Shown here: positions 17,323 to 25,570 of the stretch, piece after piece | Numbering within the stretch: position 1 is the first letter of the stretch | Layout of the letters: every line of letters begins with the position of its first letter | Assembly: GCF_916618955.1 (NCBI RefSeq) | Contig: NZ_OU745390.1 | Span: 558,001 to 622,000, forward strand | Length of the DNA stretch: 64,000 nucleotides | From: Pseudomonas sp. Marseille-Q3773 | GTDB taxonomy: Bacteria > Pseudomonadota > Gammaproteobacteria > Pseudomonadales > Pseudomonadaceae | Direction: 5' to 3' | Program-made: the position numbers and the translations under genes | The notes under the pieces: model-generated | Told to the model about the DNA's origin: nothing | The model's database searches: none | Seen by the model: the letters and a program-made list of their open reading frames with translations, nothing else

Positions 17323-18630
17323 ATGAAACTCGCCAAATCGCTGTATTTCCAGATCCTCTGCGCCGTCCTGCTGGGCGTGGTGGTCGGCCATTTCTGGGCG
17401 CAACAGGCGGTGGCCCTGAAGCCGCTGGGTGATGCGTTCATCAAGCTGATCAAGATGATGATCGCCCCGGTGGTGTTCTGCACCATCGTCACCGGCATCG
17501 CCGGCATGACTGACAAGCGCTCCCTGGGGCGCCTGATGAGCAAGACCCTGCTGCTGTTCCTCGGCCTGACCGTGGTCAGCCTGGTGATCGGCCTGGCGGC
17601 GGTGTACCTGTTCAAGCCCGGCGTCGGCATGAACATCGACCCGGCCACCCTGAGCACCGCAGGCCTGAGCCAGTACACCGCGTCGGCCGCCAAGCTGAGC
17701 GTGGTGGACTTCTTCATGCACATCATCCCGGACACCTTCATCGGTGCCTTCAACAAGGGTGAAGTGCTGCCGGTGCTGTTCATTGCCGTGCTCAGCGGTT
17801 TCGCCCTGTCGTCGATGGGCGAGAAGGGCAAGCCGGTACTGGACGTGCTGGAGTCGGCGTCGACCATGGTGTTCCGTATCTTCGGCTACCTGATGCGGTT
17901 CGCCCCGGTCGGTGCCTTCGGTGCGCTGGCGTTCACCGTCGGCCAGTACGGCATCACCTCGCTCGGTTCGCTGGCCAAGCTGGTGGGCACGCTGTACATC
18001 GCCTGCGCGTTCTTCGTTCTGGTCGTGCTGGGTGGCATCTGCCGTGCCCACGGTTTCAGCCTGTGGAAGCTGCTGCGCTACTTCCGCGAAGAGTTCCTGG
18101 TGGTGCTGGGCACGTCCTCGACCGAGCCGGTGCTGCCGCGCATGCTCGAGAAACTCGAGAAGCTGGGCTGCAAGAAGGGCGTGGTCGGCCTGGTGTTGCC
18201 CACCGGCTACTCGTTCAACCTGGACGGTACCGCCATCTACCTGTCGCTGGCCGCAGTGTTCATCGCCCAGGCCTGCAACATCGACCTGAGCCTGGGCCAG
18301 GTGGTCACCATGCTGGCGATCATGCTGCTGTCGTCCAAGGGCGCCGCGGGCGTGACCGGCAGCGGCTTCGTGGCGCTGGCCTCGACCCTGACCGTGATCC
18401 ACGATATCCCCCTGGCCGGCCTGGCCCTGCTGATCGGCATCGACCGCTTCATGTCGGAAGCCCGTGCCCTGACCAGCCTTGCCAGCAACGCGGTGGCAAC
18501 GGTGGTGGTGTCGCTGTCGGAAAACGCCTGTGACCGCCAGACCCTGCTCAGCCGCCTGAATGGCGAAGCGCTGGCCAGCCCGGTTGCCGACACGCCTGAA
18601 TGGGCCGCCGAGCCGCATCGTCACGGCTGA
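17323..18630 (+). CDS. dctA: DctA-family Na+(H+):dicarboxylate symporter
   Basis: A 435-residue inner-membrane carrier of the DAACS family. The N-terminus LYFQILCAVLLGVVVGHFW leads into KPLGDAFIKLIKMMIAPVVFCTIVTGIAGM, the characteristic DctA/GltP helix. The transport core is visible as LGTSSTEPVLPRMLEKLE (re-entrant loop 1), GYSFNLDGTAIYLSLAAVFIAQA (TM7) and LSSKGAAGVTGSGFVALASTL (re-entrant loop 2). DctA proteins import succinate, fumarate, malate or similar acids. Here it is 72 bp downstream of the PrpF-like gene. It is probably dedicated to a di- or tricarboxylate used by this cluster, and genomes of this group usually carry another dctA elsewhere (from memory). Confidence 0.9.
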   Translation: MKLAKSLYFQILCAVLLGVVVGHFWAQQAVALKPLGDAFIKLIKMMIAPVVFCTIVTGIAGMTDKRSLGRLMSKTLLLFLGLTVVSLVIGLAAVYLFKPGVGMNIDPATLSTAGLSQYTASAAKLSVVDFFMHIIPDTFIGAFNKGEVLPVLFIAVLSGFALSSMGEKGKPVLDVLESASTMVFRIFGYLMRFAPVGAFGALAFTVGQYGITSLGSLAKLVGTLYIACAFFVLVVLGGICRAHGFSLWKLLRYFREEFLVVLGTSSTEPVLPRMLEKLEKLGCKKGVVGLVLPTGYSFNLDGTAIYLSLAAVFIAQACNIDLSLGQVVTMLAIMLLSSKGAAGVTGSGFVALASTLTVIHDIPLAGLALLIGIDRFMSEARALTSLASNAVATVVVSLSENACDRQTLLSRLNGEALASPVADTPEWAAEPHRHG

Positions 18631-18663
18631 ACTGCGGTGCCCTGAACCTCTGTCGATACGTCC

Positions 18664-18688
18664 CCCCACCCGCTTCTGCCGGGTGGGG
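18664..18688 (+). other. strong intercistronic hairpin without U-run
   Basis: CCCCACCCG (18664-18672) and CGGGTGGGG (18680-18688) pair perfectly over 9 bp with a 7-base loop, in the 117-bp gap between dctA and the CitMHS gene. No T-run follows, so it is not a canonical terminator. It may set the relative mRNA levels of the two transporters by RNA protection or pausing. Confidence 0.65.
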
Positions 18689-18747
18689 CAGGGGGCCGTC
18701 TGCGCTGCACTCGGCCACACTGGAAAATAACAACAAGAGAACAAACC

Positions 18748-20052
18748 ATGCTTGCACTTCTGGGCCTGATCATGGTGGTGACCTTCACCTACCTGATCAT
18801 GAGTAAACGCCTGTCCCCGATCGTCGCACTGACCGTCGTGCCGATCGTCTTCGCCTTGATCGGTGGCTTTGCCCCGGAGCTGGGCAAGATGATGCTCGAC
18901 GGGCTGAAAATGGTTGCGCCATCTGCTGCGTTGCTGCTGTTCGCCATCCTGTTTTTCGGCCTGATGATCGACGCCGGTCTGTTCGATCCGCTGATCCGCA
19001 AGATCCTCAAGCGGGTGAACGGTGACCCGGTGAAGATCGCCATCGGCACCGCACTGCTGTCGCTGCTGGTGGCCCTGGACGGTGATGGCACCACCACCTA
19101 CATGATCACCTGTGCCGCCATGCTGCCGCTGTACAAGCGCATCGGCATGAACCCGATGATCCTGGCCACCGTGTCGATGCTGTCGCTGAGCATCATGAGC
19201 GGCATGAGCCCCTGGGGCGGTCCGGCCACGCGTGCCATTGCCGCGCTGGGGCTGGATGCCACCGAATACTTCATCCCGATGTTGCCCACCGTCATCGGTG
19301 GCGCCGCGTGGGTAGTGTTCACCGCCTTCCTGCTGGGCCGCGCCGAGCGCCGGCGTATCGGCAACATCGCGCTGGAGTCCGGTGGTGGCAACTGCTACAT
19401 CAAGGAAATCCTTGGCGATAGCCCGCATAAGCGCCCGCGCCTTGCCTATGTGAACCTGCTACTGGTGATTGCGGTGATGACCGCGCTGGTGCTGGGCCTG
19501 ATGCACGCGGCCATCCTGTTCATGATCGGTTTCGTCGCCGCGCTGATGATCAACTACCCGCAGCTGGAGCTGCAGAAAGAGCGCATTCTCGCTCATTCGG
19601 GCAATGCGATGACCGTGGTGCTGCTGGTGTTCGCCGCAGGCATCTTCGCCGGCATTTTCTCTGGCACCAAGATGGTCGATGCGCTGGCGCAAACCCTGGT
19701 GGACTGGATTCCGGAAGCCTGGAGCCACTGGTTCCCGCTGGTGGTGGCGCTGACCAGCATGCCGCTGACCTTCGTGCTGTCCAACGACGCCTACTACTTC
19801 GGCGTGGTGCCGATCCTCGCCAACGCCGCGGCGGCCTATGGCATCGACCCGGTGGAAATCGCCCGCGCCTCGGTGCTGGGCCAGCCGGTGCACCTGATGA
19901 GCCCACTGGTGGCGTCGACCCTGCTGCTGGTGGGCATGGTCGACCGCGATATCGGCGACTTCCAGAAAGCCACGGTGAAATGGGCGGTGCTCACCTCGCT
20001 GGTAATCACCGCACTGGCACTGCTTACCGGGGCCTTGTCCTTCTTCGTCTAA
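18748..20052 (+). CDS. CitMHS-family citrate/tricarboxylate:cation symporter
   Basis: A 434-residue polytopic membrane protein with about 11-12 hydrophobic helices. Family signatures are YLIMSKRLSPIVALTVVPIVFALIGGF at the N-terminus, LLSLLVALDGDGTTTYMITCAAMLPLYKR, SIMSGMSPWGGPATRA in the centre and LPLTFVLSNDAYYFGVVPILA near the C-terminus. CitMHS carriers take up citrate as a complex with Mg2+ or another divalent ion by proton symport; other tricarboxylates may be substrates. It lies between dctA and the porin gene, and fills the transporter role taken by TcuC in Salmonella. The start at 18748 lies close to AACAAGAGA in place of a strong Shine-Dalgarno. Confidence 0.9.
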   Translation: MLALLGLIMVVTFTYLIMSKRLSPIVALTVVPIVFALIGGFAPELGKMMLDGLKMVAPSAALLLFAILFFGLMIDAGLFDPLIRKILKRVNGDPVKIAIGTALLSLLVALDGDGTTTYMITCAAMLPLYKRIGMNPMILATVSMLSLSIMSGMSPWGGPATRAIAALGLDATEYFIPMLPTVIGGAAWVVFTAFLLGRAERRRIGNIALESGGGNCYIKEILGDSPHKRPRLAYVNLLLVIAVMTALVLGLMHAAILFMIGFVAALMINYPQLELQKERILAHSGNAMTVVLLVFAAGIFAGIFSGTKMVDALAQTLVDWIPEAWSHWFPLVVALTSMPLTFVLSNDAYYFGVVPILANAAAAYGIDPVEIARASVLGQPVHLMSPLVASTLLLVGMVDRDIGDFQKATVKWAVLTSLVITALALLTGALSFFV

Positions 20053-20059
20053 GCGTTAC

Positions 20060-20079
20060 CGGGCGCTGCCAGGCGCCCG
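20060..20079 (+). other. intercistronic hairpin between CitMHS and porin genes
   Basis: CGGGCGC (20060-20066) and GCGCCCG (20073-20079) form a 7-bp perfect stem with a 6-base loop, directly after the transporter stop at 20052. No T-run follows. It is the second such U-less GC hairpin in this operon. Confidence 0.6.
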
Positions 20080-20117
20080 CCATTACTCATTCTGAAAACA
20101 ACAATAGAGTACCGATC

Positions 20118-21371
20118 ATGTCCCGAGCTGTGTTCCGTGGGGCCACCTGTGGCCTGCTGTGCGGCTGGCTGCCCGTTGCCGGTGCCGCTGGTTTCGTCGA
20201 TGACAGCAAGCTCAAGCTGCAATTGCGCAATGTCTATTTCAACGAGAACTTCCGTGACGAGCAGGGCATGAGCGCCCGTGCTGCAGCCAACGCCAAGAGC
20301 GAGCGGGTGGAGTGGGCGCAGGGCTTCCTGCTCGACTACCAGTCGGGCTTTACCAGCGGCACCCTGGGCGTTGGGCTGGATGCCCTTGGCCTGTGGGGGG
20401 TACGCCTCGATTCCGGTCGTGGGCGCAGTGGCACGGGACTGTTGCCGGTGCATGACGACGGCCGCGCTGCGGACGAGTTCGCCAGCGCCGGGGTAACCGC
20501 CAAGGCACGCCTCGGCCAGACGGTGGTCAAGCACGGCACCTTGCTGCCGAAGACACCGTTGCTGGTGTACAACGATGCGCGGTTGTTGCCGCAGACCTAC
20601 CAGGGCACGCAGCTGACCAGTACCGACATCGACGGGCTGGCCTTGACTGCCGCCCACCTGGACCGCTTCAAGCAGCGTGATTCCTCCGACAGCACCGGCC
20701 TTTACCTGGATGGCTATGGGGGCGACAAGTCGGGTGATTTCAATTTCGCCGGTGCTGATTATGCGGTGAACAAACAACTGCGGCTGAGCTACTACCATGG
20801 CCAGCTCGAGGATTTCTATCGCCAGGATTTCGCCGGGCTGGTCCACGACCTGCCCTTGGCCGGCGGGGTGCTGACTACCGACCTGCGCTATTTCAAGAGC
20901 CGCGACAGCGGGGCGGCCTATGGCGGCGCCATCGACAACGACATGTTCAGCGGGCAGCTGGCCTATGCCCATTCCGGCCATACCGTTGGTGCGGGCTACC
21001 AGGTGCTCGATGGCGAAGCGGGGTTGCCGTATATCAGCGGGGCGACGGTGTATTCGTTCAGCAACGTCGGTATCGGCAAGTTCATCGAGGAAGAGGAGAA
21101 GACCTGGATGGCCAGCTACGCCTATAACTTTGCCGCCGCGGGTGTGCCTGGATTGACCTTCATGGCGCGCTACCTGAGTGGCGACAATGGCCGCTCCGGT
21201 AGCGCGGGGATCAAGGAGTGGGAGCGTGACGCCGAGCTTGCCTATGTGGTGCAGGCCGGGCCATTGAAAGGCCTGGGGGTGAAGTTGCGCAATTATGTCT
21301 ACCGTTCGGACTTTGCCCGGGGGCGGGACAGCAATCGCCTTTATCTGACCTACGATATCGCGATCTGGTAA
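20118..21371 (+). CDS. OprD-family outer-membrane porin (OpdH-like by context)
   Basis: A 417-residue precursor with signal peptide (FRGATCGLLCGWLPVAGA, cleavage near residue 24 before GFVDDSKLKLQLRNVYFNENF). The mature N-terminus and the block SERVEWAQGFLLDYQSGFTSGTLGVGLDALGLWGVRLDSG are diagnostic of the OprD family of 18-strand substrate-specific channels. The C-terminus LTYDIAIW ends in an aromatic residue as needed for BAM recognition. In P. aeruginosa the paralogue OpdH is used for cis-aconitate and related tricarboxylates (from memory). Its position at the end of a tricarboxylate operon supports a similar role. The start at 20118 was chosen because it begins the signal peptide. Confidence 0.88.
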   Translation: MSRAVFRGATCGLLCGWLPVAGAAGFVDDSKLKLQLRNVYFNENFRDEQGMSARAAANAKSERVEWAQGFLLDYQSGFTSGTLGVGLDALGLWGVRLDSGRGRSGTGLLPVHDDGRAADEFASAGVTAKARLGQTVVKHGTLLPKTPLLVYNDARLLPQTYQGTQLTSTDIDGLALTAAHLDRFKQRDSSDSTGLYLDGYGGDKSGDFNFAGADYAVNKQLRLSYYHGQLEDFYRQDFAGLVHDLPLAGGVLTTDLRYFKSRDSGAAYGGAIDNDMFSGQLAYAHSGHTVGAGYQVLDGEAGLPYISGATVYSFSNVGIGKFIEEEEKTWMASYAYNFAAAGVPGLTFMARYLSGDNGRSGSAGIKEWERDAELAYVVQAGPLKGLGVKLRNYVYRSDFARGRDSNRLYLTYDIAIW

Positions 21372-21404
21372 GGGGCCGGGCTTCAGCCGCGAACCGCGTC
21401 GCCT

Positions 21405-21505
21405 GCATCGCGGATAAATCCGCTCCTACAGGGGTGAACGGCTTCAGGTTGAGGCTGCGCCTGTAGGAGCGGATTCATCCGCGATCACCGGCATGGCCGG
21501 TGCCA
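21405..21505. repeat. REP inverted pair
   Basis: The unit gcggataaatccgctcctac (near 21411) and its inverse gtaggagcggattcatccgc (near 21463) face each other, and the second runs on into accggcatggccggtgcca. It fills the gap between the convergent porin and soxR genes and may contribute to transcription end or mRNA protection there. Confidence 0.85.
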
Positions 21506-21531
21506 TCCCGCGTTGCCTGCGGGCCCCTGCC

Positions 21532-21987
21532 TTAGCGGGCCTTGTTCTCCAGAATGCGCCCGCCGGTGCCTTGCTTGCCCAACACATCCTCGGGGTTGCG
21601 CAGCGGGCATTCTTCCAGCGACAGGCAACCGCAACCGATGCAGTTGTCCAGGCTGTCGCGCAACGCCTCCAGCGTGCGGATGCGCGCATTCAGGTCTTCG
21701 CGCCAGGCACTGGACATTTCCCCCCATTGCGCCGCCGTCAGCTTGCTGTTCGGCGGATACCGGCTGAACGCCTGCTTGATTTCCTCCAGGGGAATGCCGG
21801 TGCGCTGCGCCACCTTGATGATCGCCAAGGTCCGCAACACCAGCGCGGGATAGCGGCGCTGGTTGCCTGCCGTTCGGGTGCTGGCGATCAATCCCTTGGT
21901 TTCATAGAAATGCAGCGCAGACACGGCCACGCCGCTGCGCCTGGCCACTTCACCTACCGTTAGCATTCGTGTGCTTTCTACTGCCAT
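21532..21987 (-). CDS. soxR: redox-sensitive MerR-family regulator SoxR
   Basis: A 151-residue regulator from the Met at 21987; five further codons upstream are open but less family-like. The MerR-type HTH is [40 protein letters not shown] dimerisation helix follows, then the [2Fe-2S] cluster motif [14 protein letters not shown] (near residue 115), with all four cysteines present. SoxR is activated by one-electron oxidation of this cluster by redox-cycling compounds. In pseudomonads it usually controls efflux or modifying enzymes rather than soxS, and no soxS is seen here. The gene is single, facing the porin gene across REP repeats. Confidence 0.93.
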   Translation of the reverse strand: MAVESTRMLTVGEVARRSGVAVSALHFYETKGLIASTRTAGNQRRYPALVLRTLAIIKVAQRTGIPLEEIKQAFSRYPPNSKLTAAQWGEMSSAWREDLNARIRTLEALRDSLDNCIGCGCLSLEECPLRNPEDVLGKQGTGGRILENKAR

Positions 21988-22056
21988 GCCTGTTGGCCTC
22001 ACCTTGACCTGCAGAAACTGATGCGTATTCCTTCAAGAGCACCGCGATGACGGTTT

Positions 22057-22794
22057 TCAACCCGTTGGACGATCCCGACGCAGCTGGGTAACCAGGGTAA
22101 AGCGGTCGTCCGGATGCACGGTCTCGGATACCGCCATCAGGTCGCCATTTTCCTCGCGGTAATGACGGATCATCTGCAGCCCAGGTGAACCCGCCTCGGC
22201 CTTCAGCGCCTGGGCCATTGGCGCAGTCAGCAAGACCGCTCGCACCTGTTGCTCGACCAGCGCGATTGCCCGGCCGTAGCGTTGCTCGATCAGCCCTGCG
22301 ATCACTTGGTCAGGGTGTTCGCGGGCCAGTTCGATGACCTCGGCATAGTCCCGCGGTAGGTAAACCTCGCTCCAGCACTGCGGCAAGCTATCGTGCGCGC
22401 GGTCGACACGGATGCTCGATACGCAGAGATAGTGCTCACCCGGTACCAGGCCCAGCCGCTCGGCCTCGTTCAGGTCGGCGACGAATTGGCGCACGTCCTG
22501 TATCTGCCGGTGCTGGTTGTGCCCGAGTTGTGCAAGCTCCGCCACGCTGGCCAGCGACTGGGAATAACCACCCCGCGGGCTGCTGGCCTCGACCCGGGTG
22601 CCCACGCGCTTGCGCCGCGACACCAGCCCCTGGTCGAGCAACTGGTCGATGGCTGCGCGCACCGTGTGCCGGCTGACACCATACAGGTCGCACAGCTCGA
22701 GCTCGGTGGGCAGCAGGCTGCCCACCGGGTAACGGCCACTGGTGATGCCGTGCATCAGGTCCTTTGCCACACGGGCATAGCGCGTCGGGTTCAT
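22057..22794 (-). CDS. GntR-family regulator with UTRA effector domain (HutC subfamily)
   Basis: A 245-residue regulator. The Met at 22794 is preferred, with GGGCAAGG just upstream. The winged helix spans residues about 5-70 (YARVAKDLMHGITSGRYPVGSLLPTELELCDLYGVSRHTVRAAIDQLLDQGLVSRRKRVGTRV). The C-terminal UTRA domain has EVYLPRDYAEVIELAREHPDQ, VEQQVRAVLL and LQMIRHYREENGDLMAVSETVHPDDRFTL. HutC-type proteins are usually repressors released by a small sugar-phosphate, amino acid or related ligand. No catabolic operon is directly adjacent, so its targets are unknown. Confidence 0.88.
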   Translation of the reverse strand: MNPTRYARVAKDLMHGITSGRYPVGSLLPTELELCDLYGVSRHTVRAAIDQLLDQGLVSRRKRVGTRVEASSPRGGYSQSLASVAELAQLGHNQHRQIQDVRQFVADLNEAERLGLVPGEHYLCVSSIRVDRAHDSLPQCWSEVYLPRDYAEVIELAREHPDQVIAGLIEQRYGRAIALVEQQVRAVLLTAPMAQALKAEAGSPGLQMIRHYREENGDLMAVSETVHPDDRFTLVTQLRRDRPTG

Positions 22795-22867
22795 GCCTTG
22801 CCCTGTCGGCAAAATGAAAGAGGGGCAGTTTAACAGAGCCCTCCGACGCTGCAGGTAACGCTGCCAG

Positions 22868-24091
22868 TCACTCCAGGCCCAGCAAGTCCTGCACGGTCTG
22901 CCGGCGGCGGATCATGCGCAACGCGCCCTGCTCGATGAGAAACTCCGGCAGCAGTGGCCGGCTGTTGTAGTTCGACGACATCGATGCCCCGTAGGCGCCG
23001 GCGTCGTGGATCACCAGCAGGTCGCCCACCTGTGCCTGGGGCAGGTCGTGCGGGGTCAGTTCCTGGTCATCCTGGGTAAACACATCACCCGACTCGCACA
23101 GCGGCCCGGCGACCACGGTTGGCTGGCGCGGGCGCTCCACCGGCTGGCCGTTGGCGTCGAGCAGGGTCATGCGGTGGTAGGCGCCATACATGGCCGGGCG
23201 CATCAGGTCGTTGAAACCGGCATCGATCATGACGAAGGTGTTGCGACCGGCCTGCTTCACGGCACGCACTTCGGCCACCAGGTAGCCCGATTCCGCCACC
23301 AGGAAGCGCCCGGGCTCGATCTCCATGCGCACCGGGTGGCCCAGCATGGCTTCGATTTCCTGGTGCGCCACGGCCCAGGTGCGGGCGTAGCGCTGCAGGT
23401 CGACCGGCGTGTCGCTGCTGCGATACGGGGTGGAAAGCCCGCCGCCGATGGAGAACGCTTCGATGTCCACGCCCAGCCGGCCAATCAGCTCGATCATCGC
23501 CCGGGCCACCTGCTCCAGGTGCTGGTAATCCACCCCGGAGCCGATGTGCATGTGCACACCCACCAGGTGCAGGCCATGGGCCTTCACGCAGGCCAGCGCC
23601 TCGTCCAGTTGCTCATGCCAGATGCCGTGCTTGCTGTTTTCGCCGCCAGTGTTGGTCTTGCGGCTGTGGCCGTGGCCGAAACCTGGGTTGATGCGCAGCC
23701 ACACGCGGTGGCCGGGGGAGCGTTCACCGAGCTGGCGCAGCATGTCGATGGAGCCGGCGTTGACTTCGATCTTCGACGCCACCACCCGCTCCAGGGTCGG
23801 CCGGTCCAGCGCATCGCAGGTCAGCACCACGCCGGCGGGGTCGCCAGCCACGCTCGCACCGGCCGCGAAGGCCCGCTCCATCTCGCCCAGCGATACCGCG
23901 TCCAGCACCAGGCCGTGGGCGCGCATCAGCCGCAGCACGTGCAGGTTGGGGTTGGCCTTCTGGGCGAAGCGCACGGTGTCGAACACCTTCAGTTGTTCGA
24001 CCCGTTCGGCGATGGTGCTGGCGTCGTAGGCCCACAGCGGCGTGCCGTGCTGGCGGGCCGCCTCGGCCAGGAGGGGGAAGGGGGCGGTCAT
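22868..24091 (-). CDS. lysA: diaminopimelate decarboxylase-type PLP enzyme
   Basis: A 407-residue fold-III (alanine-racemase-like) PLP decarboxylase. The start at 24091 gives MTAPFPLLAEAARQHGTPLWAYD. The PLP lysine lies in VRFAQKANPNLHVLRLM (near residue 48). Other motifs are LDAVSLGEMERA, HMHIGSGVDYQH, SIGGGLSTPY, MEIEPGRFLVAESGYLV, VAGPLCESGDVFTQD (catalytic Cys) and DAGAYGASMSSNYNSRP. The family converts meso-diaminopimelate to L-lysine. This gene is divergent from a LysR gene, like E. coli lysA-lysR. P. putida is recalled to hold two lysA genes; this is the LysR-linked one, and a relaxed substrate range is possible. Confidence 0.85.
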   Translation of the reverse strand: MTAPFPLLAEAARQHGTPLWAYDASTIAERVEQLKVFDTVRFAQKANPNLHVLRLMRAHGLVLDAVSLGEMERAFAAGASVAGDPAGVVLTCDALDRPTLERVVASKIEVNAGSIDMLRQLGERSPGHRVWLRINPGFGHGHSRKTNTGGENSKHGIWHEQLDEALACVKAHGLHLVGVHMHIGSGVDYQHLEQVARAMIELIGRLGVDIEAFSIGGGLSTPYRSSDTPVDLQRYARTWAVAHQEIEAMLGHPVRMEIEPGRFLVAESGYLVAEVRAVKQAGRNTFVMIDAGFNDLMRPAMYGAYHRMTLLDANGQPVERPRQPTVVAGPLCESGDVFTQDDQELTPHDLPQAQVGDLLVIHDAGAYGASMSSNYNSRPLLPEFLIEQGALRMIRRRQTVQDLLGLE

Positions 24092-24143
24092 GGTGGCGCT
24101 ACTCACGTAAGGAAGGCGCAGAGGATGGCGCAAAGCGGGAATT

Positions 24144-24165
24144 CAGAAAAATAGCTATTTTTCTG
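24144..24165. promoter_or_regulatory. 22-bp perfect palindrome in the lysA-lysR divergent gap
   Basis: The half-site CAGAAAAATAG (24144-24154) is followed at once by its exact reverse complement CTATTTTTCTG (24155-24165). It lies 53 bp from the lysA start and about 50 bp from the LysR start. A second short dyad, ATATC-T-GATAT, is at 24176-24186. The first is the best candidate for the LysR-type operator. Confidence 0.6.
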
Positions 24166-24214
24166 CTGGCCATTCATATCTGATATACCCCTAGCCGACT
24201 TGCCGGGTGCTGCC

Positions 24215-25120
24215 GTGAAATTGTCTGTTCGCCATATCGAAGTGTTCCGCGCCATCATGGCCGCGGGCAGTGTCACCGGCGCGGCGCGCCTGCTATTCAC
24301 CTCGCAGCCCACCGTCAGCCGGGAACTGGCGCGGCTGGAGCAGGTGACCGGCCTGAACCTGTTCGAACGCGAGGCCGGGCGCCTGGTGGCGACCGCCCAG
24401 GCGCTGCTGCTGATCGAGGAGGTAGAGCGCGCCTACCTCGGGCTGGAGCGGATCGAGCGCTTCGCCCAGGCCATTCGCAATTTCGAGCAAGGCCGGCTGG
24501 CCATCACGTGCTTGCCGCTGTTTTCCCAGACCTTGCTGCCCAAGGCGTGCCAGCGCTTTCACCAGCAGCACCGGGGCGTGAGCGTGAGCATTGTGGCGCA
24601 GGAGTCGCCGTTGCTGGAGGAGTCGCTGGTTGCCCAGCAGCATGACCTGGGCCTGACCGAGGTCGAGCAGATACCCCGCGGCGCCTACGGCGAATTGCTG
24701 TTCAGCGCCAACATGGTCTGCGTGCTGCCCGCGGCGCATCCGCTGCAGGCCAAGGCCGAACTGGAGCTGAGTGATTTCCATGAGGTCGACTTCATCAACC
24801 TGGCCAGCCTGGACACCTACCGGCAGCGCCTGGACCAGCACTTTCGGGCGGCAGGGGTGAACCGCCGCACGGTCATCGAGACCACCAGTGCCGCCTCGGT
24901 GTGCGCGATGGTCAGGCAAGGCCTCGGGGTGGCGATCATCAACCCGCTGAGCGGGCTGGAGGCCGCGCAGGGTGGCTTGCCGATCCGCCGCCTGCGGGTA
25001 TCGGTGCCGTACCAGGTGATGTTGATACGCCCGGACCACCGGCCAGCGTCGGCGGCGGTGGAACCGTTCTGTGAGGCGTTGCGGGTGCAGGCACAGAAAA
25101 TGCAGGCGGCGTTGATGTAG
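24215..25120 (+). CDS. LysR-family regulator divergent from lysA
   Basis: A 301-residue LTTR. GTG 24215 is the likely start because it gives the family-typical beginning (M)KLSVRHIEVFRAIMAAGS; a TTG five codons earlier is also open. The HTH is TGAARLLFTSQPTVSRELARLE (residues about 19-40). The effector domain runs from GRLAITCLPLFSQTLLPKAC to AIINPLSGLEAAQGGLPIRRL and is complete. Proteins of this type activate the divergent lysA in response to diaminopimelate in E. coli, and the same arrangement with a palindromic intergenic site suggests the same here. Confidence 0.85.
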   Translation: MKLSVRHIEVFRAIMAAGSVTGAARLLFTSQPTVSRELARLEQVTGLNLFEREAGRLVATAQALLLIEEVERAYLGLERIERFAQAIRNFEQGRLAITCLPLFSQTLLPKACQRFHQQHRGVSVSIVAQESPLLEESLVAQQHDLGLTEVEQIPRGAYGELLFSANMVCVLPAAHPLQAKAELELSDFHEVDFINLASLDTYRQRLDQHFRAAGVNRRTVIETTSAASVCAMVRQGLGVAIINPLSGLEAAQGGLPIRRLRVSVPYQVMLIRPDHRPASAAVEPFCEALRVQAQKMQAALM

Positions 25121-25147
25121 CGCCCGCCGAGCCTGCGCGGCGCCTGC

Positions 25148-25248
25148 TTCACGGCTAAAGCCACTCCCACAGGGATCGCGCAGGTTCGGGCCTCACGCGG
25201 TCGTTGTGGGAGCGGCTTTAGCCGCGAACACCGGCAAAGCCGGTGCCA
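25148..25248. repeat. REP inverted pair
   Basis: Units acggctaaagccactcccac (near 25151) and gtgggagcggctttagccg (near 25206) face each other, and the second extends into accggcaaagccggtgcca. It lies between the convergent LysR gene and the small minus-strand gene ending at 25274. Confidence 0.85.
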
Positions 25249-25273
25249 TCCACCACGGTGCCTGCCTGGTGGC

Positions 25274-25570
25274 TCAAAGCTCGCAGACGAAGGTGCCGGT
25301 CCCGGCCAGGATGTTCTCCAGGGTCTGCTTCACCTCATCCATGTCGCTCAGCTCGCTGGTCAGGTTGATCTCCAGCGTTTGATCCCCCTTCAGCGCATCG
25401 CGGTCGCCGGCTGCCACTTCGATCAGCAGGCGCTTGGCGCTCAAGGTCACTTTCAAGCCATCCAGTGTCGACGGTTCGTCGTCCAGTGTCAGGTCGACGG
25501 TGTCTTCGTCCGGGTAGCGGGTCAGCAGAAACATCTGGCCCTTGTCGCTGTGGCAGCACAGGGTCGCCAT
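25274..25570 (-). CDS. small conserved protein of unknown function
   Basis: A 98-residue acidic protein if it starts at the Met at 25570 (MATLCCHSDKGQMFLLTRYPDEDTVDLTLDDE), which has GAGGAAG six bases upstream. A Met 19 codons earlier (25627) is in frame but has no good ribosome-binding site. It is rich in Asp/Glu, with beta-strand-like segments (LKVTLSAKRLLIEV, LEINLTSELSDMDEVKQTL) and three cysteines, two adjacent near the N-terminus and one at the end (FVCEL). No signal peptide or membrane segment. I do not recognise a characterised family. It sits head to head with gdhB, so a shared control region is possible. Confidence 0.65.
   Translation of the reverse strand: MATLCCHSDKGQMFLLTRYPDEDTVDLTLDDEPSTLDGLKVTLSAKRLLIEVAAGDRDALKGDQTLEINLTSELSDMDEVKQTLENILAGTGTFVCEL

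Noticed and set aside
17260..19428. A 722-codon minus-strand open frame spanning dctA and the CitMHS gene
   Set aside because: It crosses two convincing membrane-protein genes and an intergenic hairpin and has a Gln/His/Gly-rich shadow composition.
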